This document shows positions 10,869-23,404 of a DNA stretch of 64,000 nt, one piece after another (the first letter of the stretch is position 1; each line of letters starts with the position of its first letter). The notes under the pieces are model-generated. The model was not told the DNA's origin and made no database searches. It saw only the letters and a program-made list of their open reading frames with translations. The stretch comes from Turnera subulata (Eukaryota; Streptophyta; Magnoliopsida; Malpighiales; Passifloraceae), in the NCBI GenBank assembly GCA_028386065.3, contig JAKUCV010006808.1:22957-86956 (forward strand), given 5' to 3'. The translations under genes were made by a program, and so were the position numbers.

Positions 10869-11118
10869 ATGTTTTTTATAATATTATCAATGTAATAATA
10901 ATATTAGTAATATTAATAATATTTATGTTTCTGCATATTTGTGGCATCATTTACCTCTTATGTGTATGTTCTGTGGCAAGCTGGCGTCCCTCGACTGGAT
11001 CCATCATGTACTAACTAAATGACATAAATGCAAAATAATAAACATATGGAGCGAGCTATGCACAACAAATAAGCAAAATAATCACCCAAGGACCTACCGC
11101 CCGCTCCGCTACAAAAAA
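10869..11118 (-). other. Leader of the non-autonomous element: primer-binding site and gag-start remnant
   Basis: On the minus strand, after the LTR end at 11119, the sequence has TTGTAGCGGAGC (11103-11114), equivalent to TGGTAGCGGAGC beside the LTR of the complete element (51977). About 100 bp on, an ATG at 11004 opens MDPVEGRQLA, clearly related to the complete element's gag start MDPVGG; it stops after 17 codons. A TAATAT-rich segment (10870-10925) then separates this from the antisense ORF. Confidence 0.65.
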
Positions 11119-12862
11119 TGAAACTCCCCGACCCATATTTACCATATATAGTAAACACGTGCCAGAACTGTAACGACCCGACCAAACAAAGCCCAGCATA
11201 CAGTGTATACAACAGAAACTCTGGCTCAACAGCCTAAGATATAAACATCAGAAATCCGACCCTTCGGCCCAACATAAAAACCGTCATCCAAACTCGGGAA
11301 CATCAATAACATCCGGCCCAAGGCCCAACAATAACAATAATCAGCACAGCGGAAGACTTTTAAAACTCACAAAGACACTATATACGACACAGAAGCAAAC
11401 TAATGGATCCGAGTCCTGTCCGAGGGATAACGTCGCAGTCTATCTGGAATGCATCATACCTGAACCACAAATAACTCAACCTACGGGATGAAAGCCCGCA
11501 TGTGAGGGGTGAGTCCGAAGTGCCCACCAACCATGGATAGACAATCAATATGCAACACTATAAATTACTCAAGGTCGAAAACAGGCATAACAGCCAAAAA
11601 ACACCAATCCAAAAGAGTCGACCCAAAACTGGTCTAAAACAAAAAAAAATAAACAAAAACCAATTTCCAATTTTATCTTTTTGGGCCCCGTCACGGATAA
11701 GCTAGGGTCGTACCAGGTTATCAACCTGTTCCTGGTGCCAGATCAAAAAGAACCCGGGATCAACATCCCAATAACAAACTCAAGGATCAACATCCCAATC
11801 AAACCGGCATCAACATGCCCATCACAAGTAACCCAGATAATGGCCACCACAAAACAGTCTCAAACCATCCGGTCGTACCTCTACTTACCACGTGACAATT
11901 ATATCATCATCATCCAAAACCAAATCTCAGGGATCAACATCCCTAACCAAAACACCGGGATAGACATCCCAATCCAAAACCAAGGATCGACATCCTTATC
12001 ACATTTTATTATTTAATCTATTATTCTTTATACAAAAAAAAACACAGAGATAAACATCCAAAATCTCAATGCACGGGGATAAACATCCCAAAATCAAATC
12101 ATGGCACTGGGATAAACATCCCGAAACAAACCACAGCAAATGCAACACTCAACAGTACAACAATCATCAAACACAACAACCGAGTAATATAGGCACATAT
12201 CGAAGGAAATCCATCCTCACCTTAGCCGATTACTCAACTCTGTAGATAATAACCGGTCCAAAGCCGACTCATTGGGAAACTGCCCGATATCAAAACCTAT
12301 ACAGCAAAACAACATGCTCACATAAATGCACATATTCGGTATGCTATGATGCCATAAATTGTAAATTAAATATAACACCATCCCAGTTACATATCTTTTA
12401 TTATTATCCTCTACCGAAAATATTATATCGTACGCATATCCGAATATAACTTCGGTATTCTATTTCGTTAAAACTCTTTCCAAAATATTTTTATATCTAT
12501 TTATCCCAATCTTATATTTTTTTTCATAAGGTATTTACCATATATTAATTTCAAAAGATTATATTCATATCATTTCTACCTTCACTCCTCAAAAGTAATA
12601 ATATGTCAAAGTCATTATTTCACTTTAAATCTTATAACATATATTTTATTTTCTTTCTAGAAAATATACTCATATAATTTTATAATTATTTTTCCAGAAA
12701 ATATAATTTATGTAAGCTATATATTTTTTTTCAGAAAATAATAGTTTATATATATTCCAAGATATCCACAGTATGCATATCTTTTTTCTAAAAATTTATC
12801 ATAGTTTTTTTTTAAGTCGTATTATAATCATACCATATATATTCAAAAGAAAAGTGTGTTAG

Positions 12863-12948
<86 letters not shown>

Positions 12949-15900
12949 CCAGAAAATATATCAACATATATCATATATTTTTTTCCAAAAATATACATTT
13001 AATATAAACCCTTTTTTTAATCAAATATATATATATTATTTCTTTCCTTTTATTTTGAAAGACTGGGCCAGCCCATAAGAATTCTGGGCCAACCCACACA
13101 ATGTCACTCCCGGACCAACACCTCAAGCCCAAACCAAAACAACAACCGGGTCAACCCAAGCGAGATCGGGTCAAACCCATCACAAATGGGTCGACCCGTG
13201 TGACTCTGCAACCCGAGCCACTGCTCACCTCCATGTGAGCTACAACGACGGCGGCATGGGAACGGAGGCGGACGAGGGCGGCGTTCTGGATGAGGCGACG
13301 CGTGCGGCGTCGGCTGCTGGTGGACACGGCAGTGCAATGGTGACGGCCCAAGGAAGGCAGCCGTCGGGTTCTTGTTGCCGGCGGCGCGGACAGATCGAGG
13401 CTGATGGCGGGCGAGGAACGCGACGCGAGGGGAGGAGCATTGCCGGAGATGCGAGCGTGACGTCGAGGCGTTGGTGGCTGTAGGTGGTCCTCGCGAGCAG
13501 AAGAGAGGCAACCTCGGGGTGGCTCACTGTGCCCGTGAGCAGGACGGAGACGGCCTGCAGTAACGGCTAGCGAGGCAGGCTCAGCAGAGGGTGGCGGTAC
13601 GGCAGGGAGGAGAAGGGAAGGGGATGTGTAATAGCCCGAGTAATTTTTACGTTTTTTACCGTCACCGTAAAATTCATTTACAGTTATTTACCATTAAAAT
13701 TAATCTTGGGTAATTAATTTATGGTAATTCGTGCATCGGATTCCGAAACCGAGCCTTGTCCCACGCTCGGGATTTTTCAGCGGATTTTCGGGACCAAGTT
13801 GGAATTTTTCGGGTCCAGAAATCTTCAAAAAAGTTGAGATTAACCCCGAGTTATCGGGCCAGAAATAAAGTCAAGGGGGATACATTAGTTATTTTCTGGT
13901 CCGGATGGGACACGCCTCACAAGCTACATAGCAATGAGGCAGCCGCCACTCACTGTGAAGCTTGTGAGTGGACTGTGCCACCCGTGCTTCGCCAGTTTTA
14001 GCCCGTGAATTCTGTCTTCTCCTCTTGCCCTGCACCATTTCTTCATTTTCATCCTGCCTACAAACCACCTCACTCTCTGCAAATTCCCGAACACCTCCTA
14101 CAAACACGCACCCGGATACCATCTTCTGCCTGCAAACTTACACACAAAACCCATGCCAGAAAAATAATAAAATAACAAACACCACACAACTCAACCAATC
14201 AGGCGCTGCCACGTCATCGTCACCTTCCTCTCCTCCCACGGTTACTGTTCATGAGGGAGTGAACCGAGCCACCTCTCGCTCCACCACCCACACCATCGCC
14301 TTCTCCTCTCGGTCGCTGTCTTGAGGAACCCATCGCCGCCCGCCCTCGCCGCACGACACGCCAGAAACAGCTGAGAACCTAACGACCATTTCGTTTGGAC
14401 CCGACGCCGCCCTCCTCCCTTGCTGCGACGACCAACGCAGCTGCAGCGCCACGCCACCGCGCCACGCCTCTCCATCACGTCGCCACCTTCCCTTTCGCGT
14501 CGTCTGCCTGTGCCGTTGACGTCCCGCGCCGCCGCTTGCCTTAGGTGAGGAAGACGACCCGCAAGGCGCCTGGGTCGCGGGTCTTGGGCACCCGGGTTGT
14601 GGGTCTTGGGTGCCTGGGCCTTAGACCTTGGGCCTGGGCTGTGAGCATGGGTGTTGGTTATTGGGCTGGGGAGTGCTGGGCTGGTAGTGTGGGCTGTCTG
14701 TTGGGCTCGCTGCGTGGGCCTGTCTGGGCTCTATGTAGTGGGCTGGATAGTACTATTTGGCCCAGCCCAGATTTAAAAAAAATATCTGAAAGATATATAA
14801 TTCTGGGAAGGAAAATAATTTTGGAAAAAAAAATAATAATAACACTAGAATAACTTGGGAAATAGAAAAAAATTGGTAGGAAATAATATTTATGGGAAAA
14901 TATACTATATGCGGGATAATAGTTATTTTGAAGAATAATTTTGGAAAGGGTATTATCAAGGTAATAGAATACCGGAATAATATCCGGGTATAGGTATAAT
15001 TGTAGTATTATTTTGACACTGGATAATAAATAGTGAATTATGACGATAATAGAGAAATAACCCGGGGGAGTAACCGAGACGAGTCAGTATTTATTTTTCG
15101 TTATACAGTAGTAGCATGACATTGCATATCACTTATGTGTGCATATTATTTGTTTGATATTGGAGTTGATAACGAGCAGATACCTGTGGAACCGGACTTG
15201 GAGTCTGTGGGGCATTTCCAAACTTGATAGTCGGCTAAGGTGAGGATGGATAACCCTTGATATGTGCCTGTAATGTTGTGTGTGTATTTTTGTTGTTTGA
15301 TTGAACTGCTGGAATGATTGTCGACTGTTACTTGATTGCTATGGAATTGTTGAAGCTGTTGTTGAATTGTGTTAGACTTGTGTATATTGTGTTGGAAATA
15401 TTGTTGGACTGTTAATTTTGAATAATTAGTGGTATGAGATTGTGATAAAAGAAGAGTCTGTTGTCAAATTGGTCTGTGGAATAATTTGAAATAATAGAAG
15501 TTGGATAATTGAGGATAGAGTAATGGAACTGGACTAAATTTGAGATGATGAATTAATTTGTCACGTGGAAAGTAGTGGTACGACTAGATGGTTAGAGGCT
15601 AGTTCTGTGGTGTCATGGCCGGTTTGGTTGGTTGTTGGGGATGTTGATCCCGGATGATGTTGTTGTTGGGATGTTGATCCTGGATTTGTTGATATTGGGA
15701 TGTTGATCCCGGATTGTGGTTTGGCCTGGCATCTGGAATTAGTTAATAACCAGGTACGACCCTAGCTTGTCCAGTGACGGGGCCCGGAAGATAAAATTGG
15801 TAATAATAATAATAAGCATTCTTTTGGTCTTGGCTTAGTTGTAGTTAGTAGAATCTTTGTGTTGTGATTGTTTGTGTTTACTTCGAAAGTATTATGGTTG

Positions 15901-16973
15901 ATTATATATCTTTGTTTATCCTTCGTCGGTGAGCACTTCGGACTCACCCCTCGCCTGCGGGGTTTCATCCCGTAGGTTTAGTTGCTTCGTAGTTCAGGTA
16001 CGACGTTCATTGGCTGCTGCTTTCTTCTCCACCTGACTCTGAATCCATACCTCCGCTGCATGTGCATATAAGTCTTTTGCTGTTGTATCATATATGTTCC
16101 TGTGTTGCTGCTTTCCTATATTGCTTATGATGTTGATATACTGGATTGTGCTGCTTTGTTGATCTTTGAGTGTGGATTGAATAATGGTCCCCTAGTGTGG
16201 GTGACAGATGTTGCTTTGTACTTTTACTGTATTTGGAATTTACCGTGTAGTATTTTGACTGCGATGTACTGTCTGTTCCATCAATAAGAATAGTTTCGGC
16301 ACGTGTTTACTGTGTATGGTAAATACGGGTCGGGCGCTTCAGGATGGCGGCGCGCAGGGGTGTGAGGAGGTGATGGTGGCCGGCGGTGGCTGTCTCGGTG
16401 GTGTGTTATCTTTTTTTTTTCTTTACTTTTTTTTCTTTTCTCTCTTTATTTTTTTCTGGTTTCTACTCTCTTTTTTTTTTTCTTCTCTTTTTTTTCTGTT
16501 TGATTTTGAGAGTGAAGAAGGTGGTTGTAGGAGAAAGGTTGCTGGGTATGGATGAAGAAGAAATGATGGTGGTGTGTGCATGACATGCAGGGAGAGGATG
16601 GCTTCATCAAGCAGAAAAAACGGGGTGCATGGGCATCACAGGATAAAGCAGGTCACATATGACACAGGAAAGAGGCGGCGTCCAACTCAATTATGCAGGT
16701 AAGTCGTGTACCGTCCGGACCAGAAAATAACCGATACACCTCCTTAGTTTATTTCTGGTCTGATTTTTCTGAGGATTCCGGGACCCGAAAAATACCAACT
16801 TTGGTCCGTAAAATCTACGGAAAAATCTCGAGCGCGGGAAAAGACTCGGTTTCGAAAAACGATGCCCGATTTACCTTGAATTAATTACCCAAGATTAAAT
16901 TCAAAGGTAAATCACTGTATAACGACTTTTACAGTCCCGATAAAAATACCAAATTTTTACCCGGGCTGTTACA
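11119..16973 (-). repeat. 5' LTR of the non-autonomous element, split by a solo LTR
   Basis: The LTR is 11119-13626 continued at 16348-16973, about 3.1 kb. At the split, GGGAAGGGGATG meets GGATGGCGGCGCGC, and the left LTR at about 7771 has the same sequence uninterrupted, proving the nesting. An (AT)n run spans about 12867-12947. The hairpin repeats seen in the left LTR recur at 11757-12122. The strand follows from the PBS at 11103 and terminal TGTAACAGCCCGGG at 16973. Confidence 0.85.
13627..16342 (+). mobile_element. Solo LTR (2716 bp) of the Tekay-like family
   Basis: It starts TGTAATAGCCCGAG at 13627 and ends GGGCGCTTCA at 16342, with a perfect 5-bp duplication GGATG (13622-13626 and 16343-16347). 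It aligns along its length with the LTRs of the complete element at 49275-59423, with clear divergence. No internal region or second LTR is present. Hairpin units GGGAT-GTTG-ATCC lie at 15638-15651, 15668-15681 and 15697-15710. It is the youngest layer of the nest by position. Confidence 0.9.
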
Positions 16974-17650
16974 TTATTATAGGGCAAAATTCGGGAAAAA
17001 CCGTTCTTAAGAAACAATGACTCCATTTAATTCCACTGACTAGCGAACCAAAGATGCTGAACCCCGAGGTTCGTCACGAGTGGGAAGGTGTTAAGCACCC
17101 ACCCGTGTTGGGGCGAAGCTTTGTGAAATTGAAGAATAATTGTATGGCTTGTGAAAGTGTGTGTTGTATGGAAACAAGTCACATAAAACAAACAATATTA
17201 AACTGAAACAAAAGGGAAAAAAAAAATTGGGCATGAGTTTGCACCACCAGAAACCACTTACGTATCCCGGCGATCGGGTTCAAAGCCCACGTAGTTCTTA
17301 TCATGGCATCACCATAGCACTTACATCATCAAAAGCATCAATATTAACAAATCGTCAACAAACAGCAGATAAAAAAAGATATAGGATTACCTCTTGTAGC
17401 CCTCCTCTAACTCTTTGGTTTGGGTTGTGTTTTTCACCCACTTTATTTATACTCTTTAGCTCATTCTTTGATCTCCTCTTAATCTACCCTTGCTTCCTTT
17501 TCCTTGATGCTTCCCACAAAATTCCTCCAGAGTTTCTACCAATAAAACTATTTCTAGGCCTGGAAAAGTGGAGTTTCTCCAAGCACTAAAGCTTATAGGG
17601 GAGTATGTGTGAAAAAGATTGTGTGTCCTTTGGATGTGAATGAGAGGTCC

Positions 17651-17658
17651 TATTTATA
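17651..17658 (-). promoter_or_regulatory. Likely TATA box of the minus-strand solo LTR
   Basis: The minus strand reads CTATAAATAGG, a near-ideal plant TATA box, about 870 bp inside the LTR from its 5' end (18520). This is a reasonable U3/R position and supports the strand assignment of the solo LTR. Confidence 0.5.
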
Positions 17659-19571
17659 GAGTTTTGTGAAGTGCAGGGGTCGTGCACATATTAATGATCA
17701 AGATTATGACTAAAAATCTGGGCTAAAACTGTGTAGAATCAAATTAGAAACAAAAAACGGAGAAAATCACATTTCTGGGGATCCATGACCGCCATGGCCG
17801 GCGGTCATCTCTTGGATGGTAGCCGGGCCTGGCGGTTATCCATGCATGACCGCCCAGGCCTGGTAGTCCACCCGAGATGGCCGCCGGACCTTCCGGGTTT
17901 CATGCGTTCTTTCTTTTTTTTACTCCAATCCCCCCAATTCTGCCCTGTCTTGATCTAACTGTGTAATAAATCCCTAATTAGCCCAAAATATCCTCTTTTC
18001 TTGATTACTACTCCTCCTATTCCTTCCATGTCTGATTGATACACATTAAACCCATTATTTTATGCAAAATCATATCAAAAACACATTTACCATTAAAGGA
18101 TGATTTATTTATGATTTTCCAAGAAAGTCAGAGTAGTCTGCAAGGAATGTGTTTATGGGCCAATCAACTCTGAAGAATTCATATTCCATTAACCTAGGCC
18201 TCTAAATTCACCTCTAAACCAAAAATAAATCATCTCAATATGATTGGGTTGACATAATTAAGAAAGCCCAAATAAATAAATTGAAACATATTTTAATAAA
18301 TTAGACCTTGGTATATATTTTTATCTTAAGATTAAATCATCTCATTAATCTTAAAGTTAGAACACTTAAAGGTTCAAATTACAAAAATATGTAAATTCTA
18401 CTAAAATAAATTCTAAATATAATTTAGCCAAAGACCAAATCATCTCATCAATCTCATAGTTTAAGCATACTTAAAATCTAATTTTAAAGAATATCTGTGG
18501 GTCAAATTTGGATGTTCACAGTAATTCTTGTTTTGAATGTTGTATGCATGTATGCCTGCTTTGCCAATGTTCTTGTTTTCACTTTGTATCTTAATGATAA
18601 TATCTTTGATGCGATGTGCCCGATTATGTATATTGTGTGCCTGTGTGATATTTGTTATGTAATATAACATGCTATATGATTTTGTGTTTGTATGGTGAAC
18701 TGTGAGCCGGAGGCTCGGATTTGAGAATAAGAAATTAAATTCACATAACCTTGGACAATCATAACTTATTGCACACATAACTCTTAAAGCATAACTGAGT
18801 ATAACGTACTAAAAGAATATATTGTACGGCTGTTGACCGGTTGATTCGAGTGGGAGTTATCCCTCAGGATTCATGTGGTATAATATGGATGATGCGATTT
18901 AGCATGGGTCAAGTACAACACCTTGGGGAAGGATTGGATACACCCCTGAGCTGTTGACCGTTTCTTTTTTATCTCCCTCTTTTTACCTGCCTCCTTCTTT
19001 CTCTCTCTCTCTCTCTCGGAGTTGTACTTGGGCTTGTGCCCTGATCTGATCAGATGTTACTGAGCTCGATGCACACAGTAGAAGGCCCTGATCAAAATAC
19101 TCAAACTCTAACAAAACATTTACCTCTGGTAATTGATTAAGAAAATTATAATAATATAACCTAAGACAACTGAGGGATAATAAACAGATGTTCTTGTGTT
19201 GCGCACTGTGGCTGTTTCTGCTAGGTACCGATGTATTCATGGTTGATTTTTATTTGTATATTTTGGTTTATTTGTTTGCAGTGAGACAGTGGTTAGTCTC
19301 ACCCCCTCACTTTTACACACAGGTTGGCTGATCGTGGATCAGGGATGCATTCAGGTAACTGCACCTACTTAGTTTTGGGTCGGATCCATAGTCAGCATGC
19401 ATAATTGTTGATGATTGTCGGTTGATGTAGATAACATGATTGGTCTATTGGAGTTGTTGCGTTATGGCAATGTGTTGCTCGATATTTTCGTGTCCCATGG
19501 ATGTTAAGGTCAATTTGGATATTTTAAATTATATTTATATTACTAAATTGGGACACGGGTGTTTCAAACTT

Positions 19572-20310
19572 GGCAAGCAAACTCAATTGTCTTATTCCCC
19601 TTCTTTGGAACCTTGTTCAAGGTTGTTTCATATTATTCGCTGTGATGTATGGACCTCTCTAGTTTTTCTTTCAGTTGTTATAAGTATTACATTTTATTCC
19701 TTGATGAATACTTTAAATTTTGTTGGGTCTATTCCTTACGCTTTAAACATGAGGTTTTTACTAAGTTCCAGCAATTACATCCTGAAATTATAGCACACTT
19801 TAATCTTCCCATTTGCTTTCTTCAAAGCGATGGTGGAGAGGAATTTTGTAACAAATCTTTTGAAGATTTTCTACGTCAGCTTGGGATACTTTGCCGCATG
19901 TCATGTCCCTAAAGCCATCCCCAGAATGGTATAGCTAAGCGCAAGCATCGCACTCTTCTTAATTCCATTAGATCCGTTCCTTTTCAAGCTAAACTTCCTC
20001 ACTCTTTTGGGGTTGAAGCACTAAATTATGTTAATTTTATTCACAACAGACTACCTCATGATTCATTACAATGGCAAAGTCCTTTTAGTATTTTATATGG
20101 TCGTCCACCTACTTTTGATCAAAGCTGTGTTTTTGGTTGTGCTTGTTATCTACTAAATAAGAGTCCTACTCGTCATAAATTTTCTTCTCGTGCTGATCTT
20201 CATATTTTTATTGGTTTGTCCCTGCATCATAAAGATTTTCGGTGCTATCATCCTACCTCTTGCAAAGTGGTTTTCTCTAGGAATGTTGTGTTTAATGAGA
20301 ACTTTTTTCT
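19572..20310 (+). pseudogene. copia integrase remnant
   Basis: The copia frame resumes directly after the AACTT duplication with LGKQTQLSYSPSLEPCSRLFHII..DVWTS. A switch of frame gives FKHEVFTKFQQLHPEI..LPICFLQSDGGEEFCNKSFEDFLRQLGI, which is the integrase core around the second catalytic Asp. A stop follows after MSCP; then AKRKHRTLLNS and LHSFGV-like segments lead to NRLPHDSLQWQSPFSILYGRPP. Several stops and frameshifts show it is dead. The zinc-binding part was cut at the insertion point. Confidence 0.75.
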
Positions 20311-20786
20311 TTCTCTTTCCTCACCTGAATCTCCACAGCCGTCATCCCTATCTTTTAATCCTACTACACTTCTTCGTTGACCCAATGTCTTAGTTCGGTC
20401 GATGCAATCATCTCCTGCAGGATTAGAAACTAAGACCACCAAAATCACTCCTCGACTTTCTTCCGAAACCACCTCTATCCCTTACAATCTTTTACATACT
20501 TCTGCAGACACACATGACTCTTCCTAATCATCTGTTGTTCTATCCCTAGAGCACTCGTCTTCTTCCACTATATCTTTATCTAACCCTGCAACTTCAACGT
20601 TTCACCCACAACGCTCAGTTGTTGCATCTCTATCACAGCCACCATCCACCTCTAACTTGCCACCTCAACTGATACATCCCATGACCATGCGTTTACGTGA
20701 TGGTATCTGCAAATCGAATCCTAAATACACCTATTTACCTTCTACCACATCTATAGGCTTCAAAGGATAAGAACTGGTGTCGTGCT

Positions 20787-21489
20787 ATGTTGGAGGAATA
20801 TCAGGTACTTATACATAGTCAAGCGTGGACTCTAGTTCTATCACCCTCTCCTTCTGTCAATTTTATTGGCTCACGATGGGTTTTTCAGCGCAAATACAAT
20901 TCAGATGGTAGTCTGGAAAGGTACAAAGCTCGTCTTGTAGCTCAGGGGTATACTCAACGTGCTGGAGAAGAATTTGAAGAGACCTATAGTCTGGTTATGA
21001 AACCGGCAACTATCCGCATAATGATTACCATTGCTCTCTCTCAAGGTTGGGGTATGCGATAGTTGGATTTGAAAAAATGCATCCTTAAATGGCTTTTTGC
21101 ATGAAGAAGTCTATATGAGACAACCCCTAGGTTTTGAAGGACCTGCTCTTCCAACCTATGTTTGTAAATTACGACGTGCACTCTACGGTTTGAAACAAGC
21201 GCCGAGGGCTCGGTACCAACATTTTTTGCGTCTCTTTTGATGTTCAAGAATTTCACAGTCAGTCATTTGATGCTTCTCTGTTTACTTTGAACACTTTACA
21301 AGGAATGGCTTACTTGTTGTTATATGTTGACGATATCTTACTAACAGCCTCTTCACCAGTTCTTCTGCGTCACTTGCTTACTCTTCTCAAGCAGGAATTC
21401 TCGATGACTGATCTTGGCGCATTGTATTATATCTTGTATATACAGGTTTTTTATGTTCAAGATGGTCTTTTTTTGCATCAGCGTAAGTA
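20787..21489 (+). pseudogene. copia reverse transcriptase remnant
   Basis: The first frame contains VNFIGSRWVFQRKYNSDGSLERYKARLVAQGYTQ, the fingers region of copia RT. A stop after QGWGMR and a frameshifted middle follow (LKQAPRA-equivalent sequence near 21190). The catalytic motif YVDDILLTAS is encoded near 21322, followed by FSMTDLGALYYIL. The coding sequence is interrupted at 21489 by a DNA element and resumes at 23405. Stops exclude a functional enzyme. Confidence 0.8.
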
Positions 21490-23395
21490 GACACGGCAAA
21501 ACATGTAGTGACACGACAACCCGACACGAAATTAGCAGGTATAGATCAGAGGTTTCCGACATGTTTAATTAAATGGATCGACACGACCCGACACGAAAAA
21601 AGGTAGTTCAGGTCACGGGTCAACCCGCAGGTTGGCGGGTTGACCCACGAACCCGTCTATTTTTTAATGTTTTGATTTATTTTTTTTTGTGAATTTTTCT
21701 TCCGTTTTTTACCCACTCGTCAACTCTCATTTCTCAATTAATGATAAAAAAACAAAACCTATACAAAGCCAAAGGCAGGCACTCACCCATGCCCTGCGGA
21801 TTAAACTCTCTGATTCTCTCTCTCTCTCTCAGATCTCAATTCTCAAACAACACACACGCTTCCTCTCTCTCAAACCTCAAAGTCTCAAACACAATTACCC
21901 CACAAACCCTAAATCTATAACCAAAAATTAAACTCTCTCTCCCTCTCAATCTCACTATCAGATCATCTTCAATTTCAATTCTCTCCCTCTCGAACTCAAA
22001 CTCACAGGCATCGATTTGTCCTTCAACCAAAACTCCCAAAAATCAAACATAAACCCTAGCCCTAAAATTCAGATTCAATTTCAAGTCTCTTCCCAAATCA
22101 GATTCGATTTCAACTCTCTCCCCAGGACTTCAAGCTCTGGTCGCCGTCCTCATCTCCACTCGTCGATTCTAGTTCCAAGGTCCTCTGGAGGCTGGAGCGC
22201 TCCTGATTCGTGACTCGTTCGTGAGTATATCAGTACAGTACCCCCTCTTCGTCCTATAAACAGTGAAAAAGAAAAGAAAAATACATATAGTTTTCTCTAT
22301 TTCTCCTCTTCTTTCTTTCTTTCTTCCTCTCTATTCCATCGGCGTCAAGATCCATACAGTTCCTTCTTTACTAAAATTAACTTCTTTTCTTTCCTTCTAT
22401 ACAGGTCTTGCGCTATTTGTTTGTTTTCCCACAAATAATCCCGCCACCCGTCGGCTTGCCATTTACTTCTCTGCCTGTCGTCTGGCCTCTATTCTCCCTG
22501 TTTTTGTCTCCAATCCTGGGTAAATTCTCCAGATCCGTCGCCGATTTGTGATATGTTCCCGATTAGGACAATGTTGCTGTTTTTGCATCACATTCTTTTC
22601 ATCCTCATCCGATTTGTGATTTGTTCCCGATTACGACAATGTTGAAGTTTCCAACACAATCCATATTCGTAGTTAAAATGCTTGTTGATCACTTGATCTG
22701 TTAAGCATCTTTGTGCCATGTTGATTTTTCTGCAGCATTTTGAGCTTCAAAACTTTTGTTGGATTGTAAATTGTTGTTTGGATAATCATTTTTTGTTGGA
22801 TTTTCTGTATTATTTTGGGGTTGAGATGAAGTTTTATGGCAATTTTACTAGCTCCTAGACTATGTTGGGGCATTTGATATAATGCTCTTGTTGAGCATTT
22901 TAATTTTTCAGCTTCTGCCTTCTTTTTGGAGTATGTTTAGCTCCTGAACTTTCTTTCTGGAACATGTTCAGCTCTTGGACTGGTCACTGGATAATCGATA
23001 TTGCCTATTAGAATTTAGAATTGGAATTTGCCAATTTGGAAATTGGCATGTTGAATTATGTAGTCATTTGTGTCAATGTGTTGTGTTGTATATAATTTCG
23101 TAAATAGGTAGCTAAACAGGTAAACGGGTTATGTTTATTTTTTCTGTCATTATGTACAATTTTCGTAAACAGGTAGCTAAATAGGTAAACGGGTTGTGTA
23201 AATAGATACCTATTTATTGAACTGTTAAAGTAAACAGGTTGAGCAGGTCGACCCGTGACTGACCCTCGTTTTGGCGGATTTATGTCGACACGACCCGATT
23301 ATTAATCGTGTCATGTTCGTGTCGAGGGTTCAGTACCTGTTTACCTGTCTGACCCGACACGAACACGAACCGCGAACACAAATTGCCAGGTTTAA
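21490..23395. mobile_element. ~1.9 kb non-autonomous DNA transposon inside copia RT (hAT- or Mutator-like)
   Basis: It is bounded by 8-9 bp direct repeats with one mismatch, GCGTAAGTA (21481-21489) and GCGGAAGTA (23396-23404), and copia coding resumes at the right one. The ends carry many copies of CGACACGA/TCGTGTCG and CCCGAC/GTCGGG words arranged in opposite orientation, typical of subterminal transposase-binding repeats. The interior has (CT)n/ACCCTA-rich sequence (21780-22110) like a plant 5' UTR and a possible TCGTG-rich leader, but no transposase. The 8 versus 9 bp repeat length leaves hAT or Mutator undecided. Confidence 0.6.
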
Positions 23396-23404
23396 GCGGA
23401 AGTA

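Larger units (their letters stand above)
5355..16973 (-). mobile_element. Non-autonomous (LARD-like) LTR retrotransposon related to the Tekay-like family, minus strand
   Basis: Two ~3.1 kb LTRs (5355-8419; 11119-16973 with a nested solo LTR) flank a 2.7 kb interior (8420-11118). On the minus strand the interior starts after the right LTR with a primer-binding-like TTGTAGCGGAGC (11103-11114). It then has a gag-like ATG at 11004 that is closed after 17 codons, and it ends with a polypurine tract beside 8420. Both border segments match the complete Tekay-like element at 49275-59423. No gag, RT or integrase is present; instead there are plus-strand ORFs. Flanks TTGTT (5350-5354) and TTATT (16974-16978) are a likely target duplication with one mismatch. 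Confidence 0.85.
5251..18520 (-). mobile_element. Solo LTR (~1.65 kb), minus strand, inserted in the 3390-19566 LTR and itself split
   Basis: On the plus strand it starts TGTGAGGACCC at 5251 and ends GATGTTCACA at 18520, giving TG...CA ends with a short TGTGA/TCACA inverted repeat. A perfect GTAAT target duplication lies at 5246-5250 and 18521-18525. Removing the inner element leaves 104 + ~1540 bp with no coding capacity. A minus-strand TATA box at 17651-17658 orients it. The GGAGTCGCCACC motif near 5333 occurs next to LTRs of some plant Tat-type gypsy elements, so that clade is possible but unproven. Confidence 0.8.
3390..19566 (+). mobile_element. Solo LTR (~2.9 kb) of a Ty3/gypsy-type element, inserted in copia and itself split
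   Basis: It begins TGTAACGCCCTG at 3390 and ends GGTGTTTCA at 19566. A perfect 5-bp target duplication AACTT lies outside both ends (3385-3389 and 19567-19571). Removing the inner insertion (5251-18525) leaves about 2902 bp with no internal gag-pol and no second LTR, so this is a solo LTR made by LTR-LTR recombination. TG...CA termini, a GC-rich island near 3900-4070 and a CACCCC(T)C motif near 19300 resemble the other long LTRs in the window. The copia frame resumes right after the duplication. Confidence 0.85.

Noticed and set aside
17161..17589. 142-codon ORF
   Set aside because: It lies antisense inside the minus-strand solo LTR near its TATA box, with no recognisable domain.
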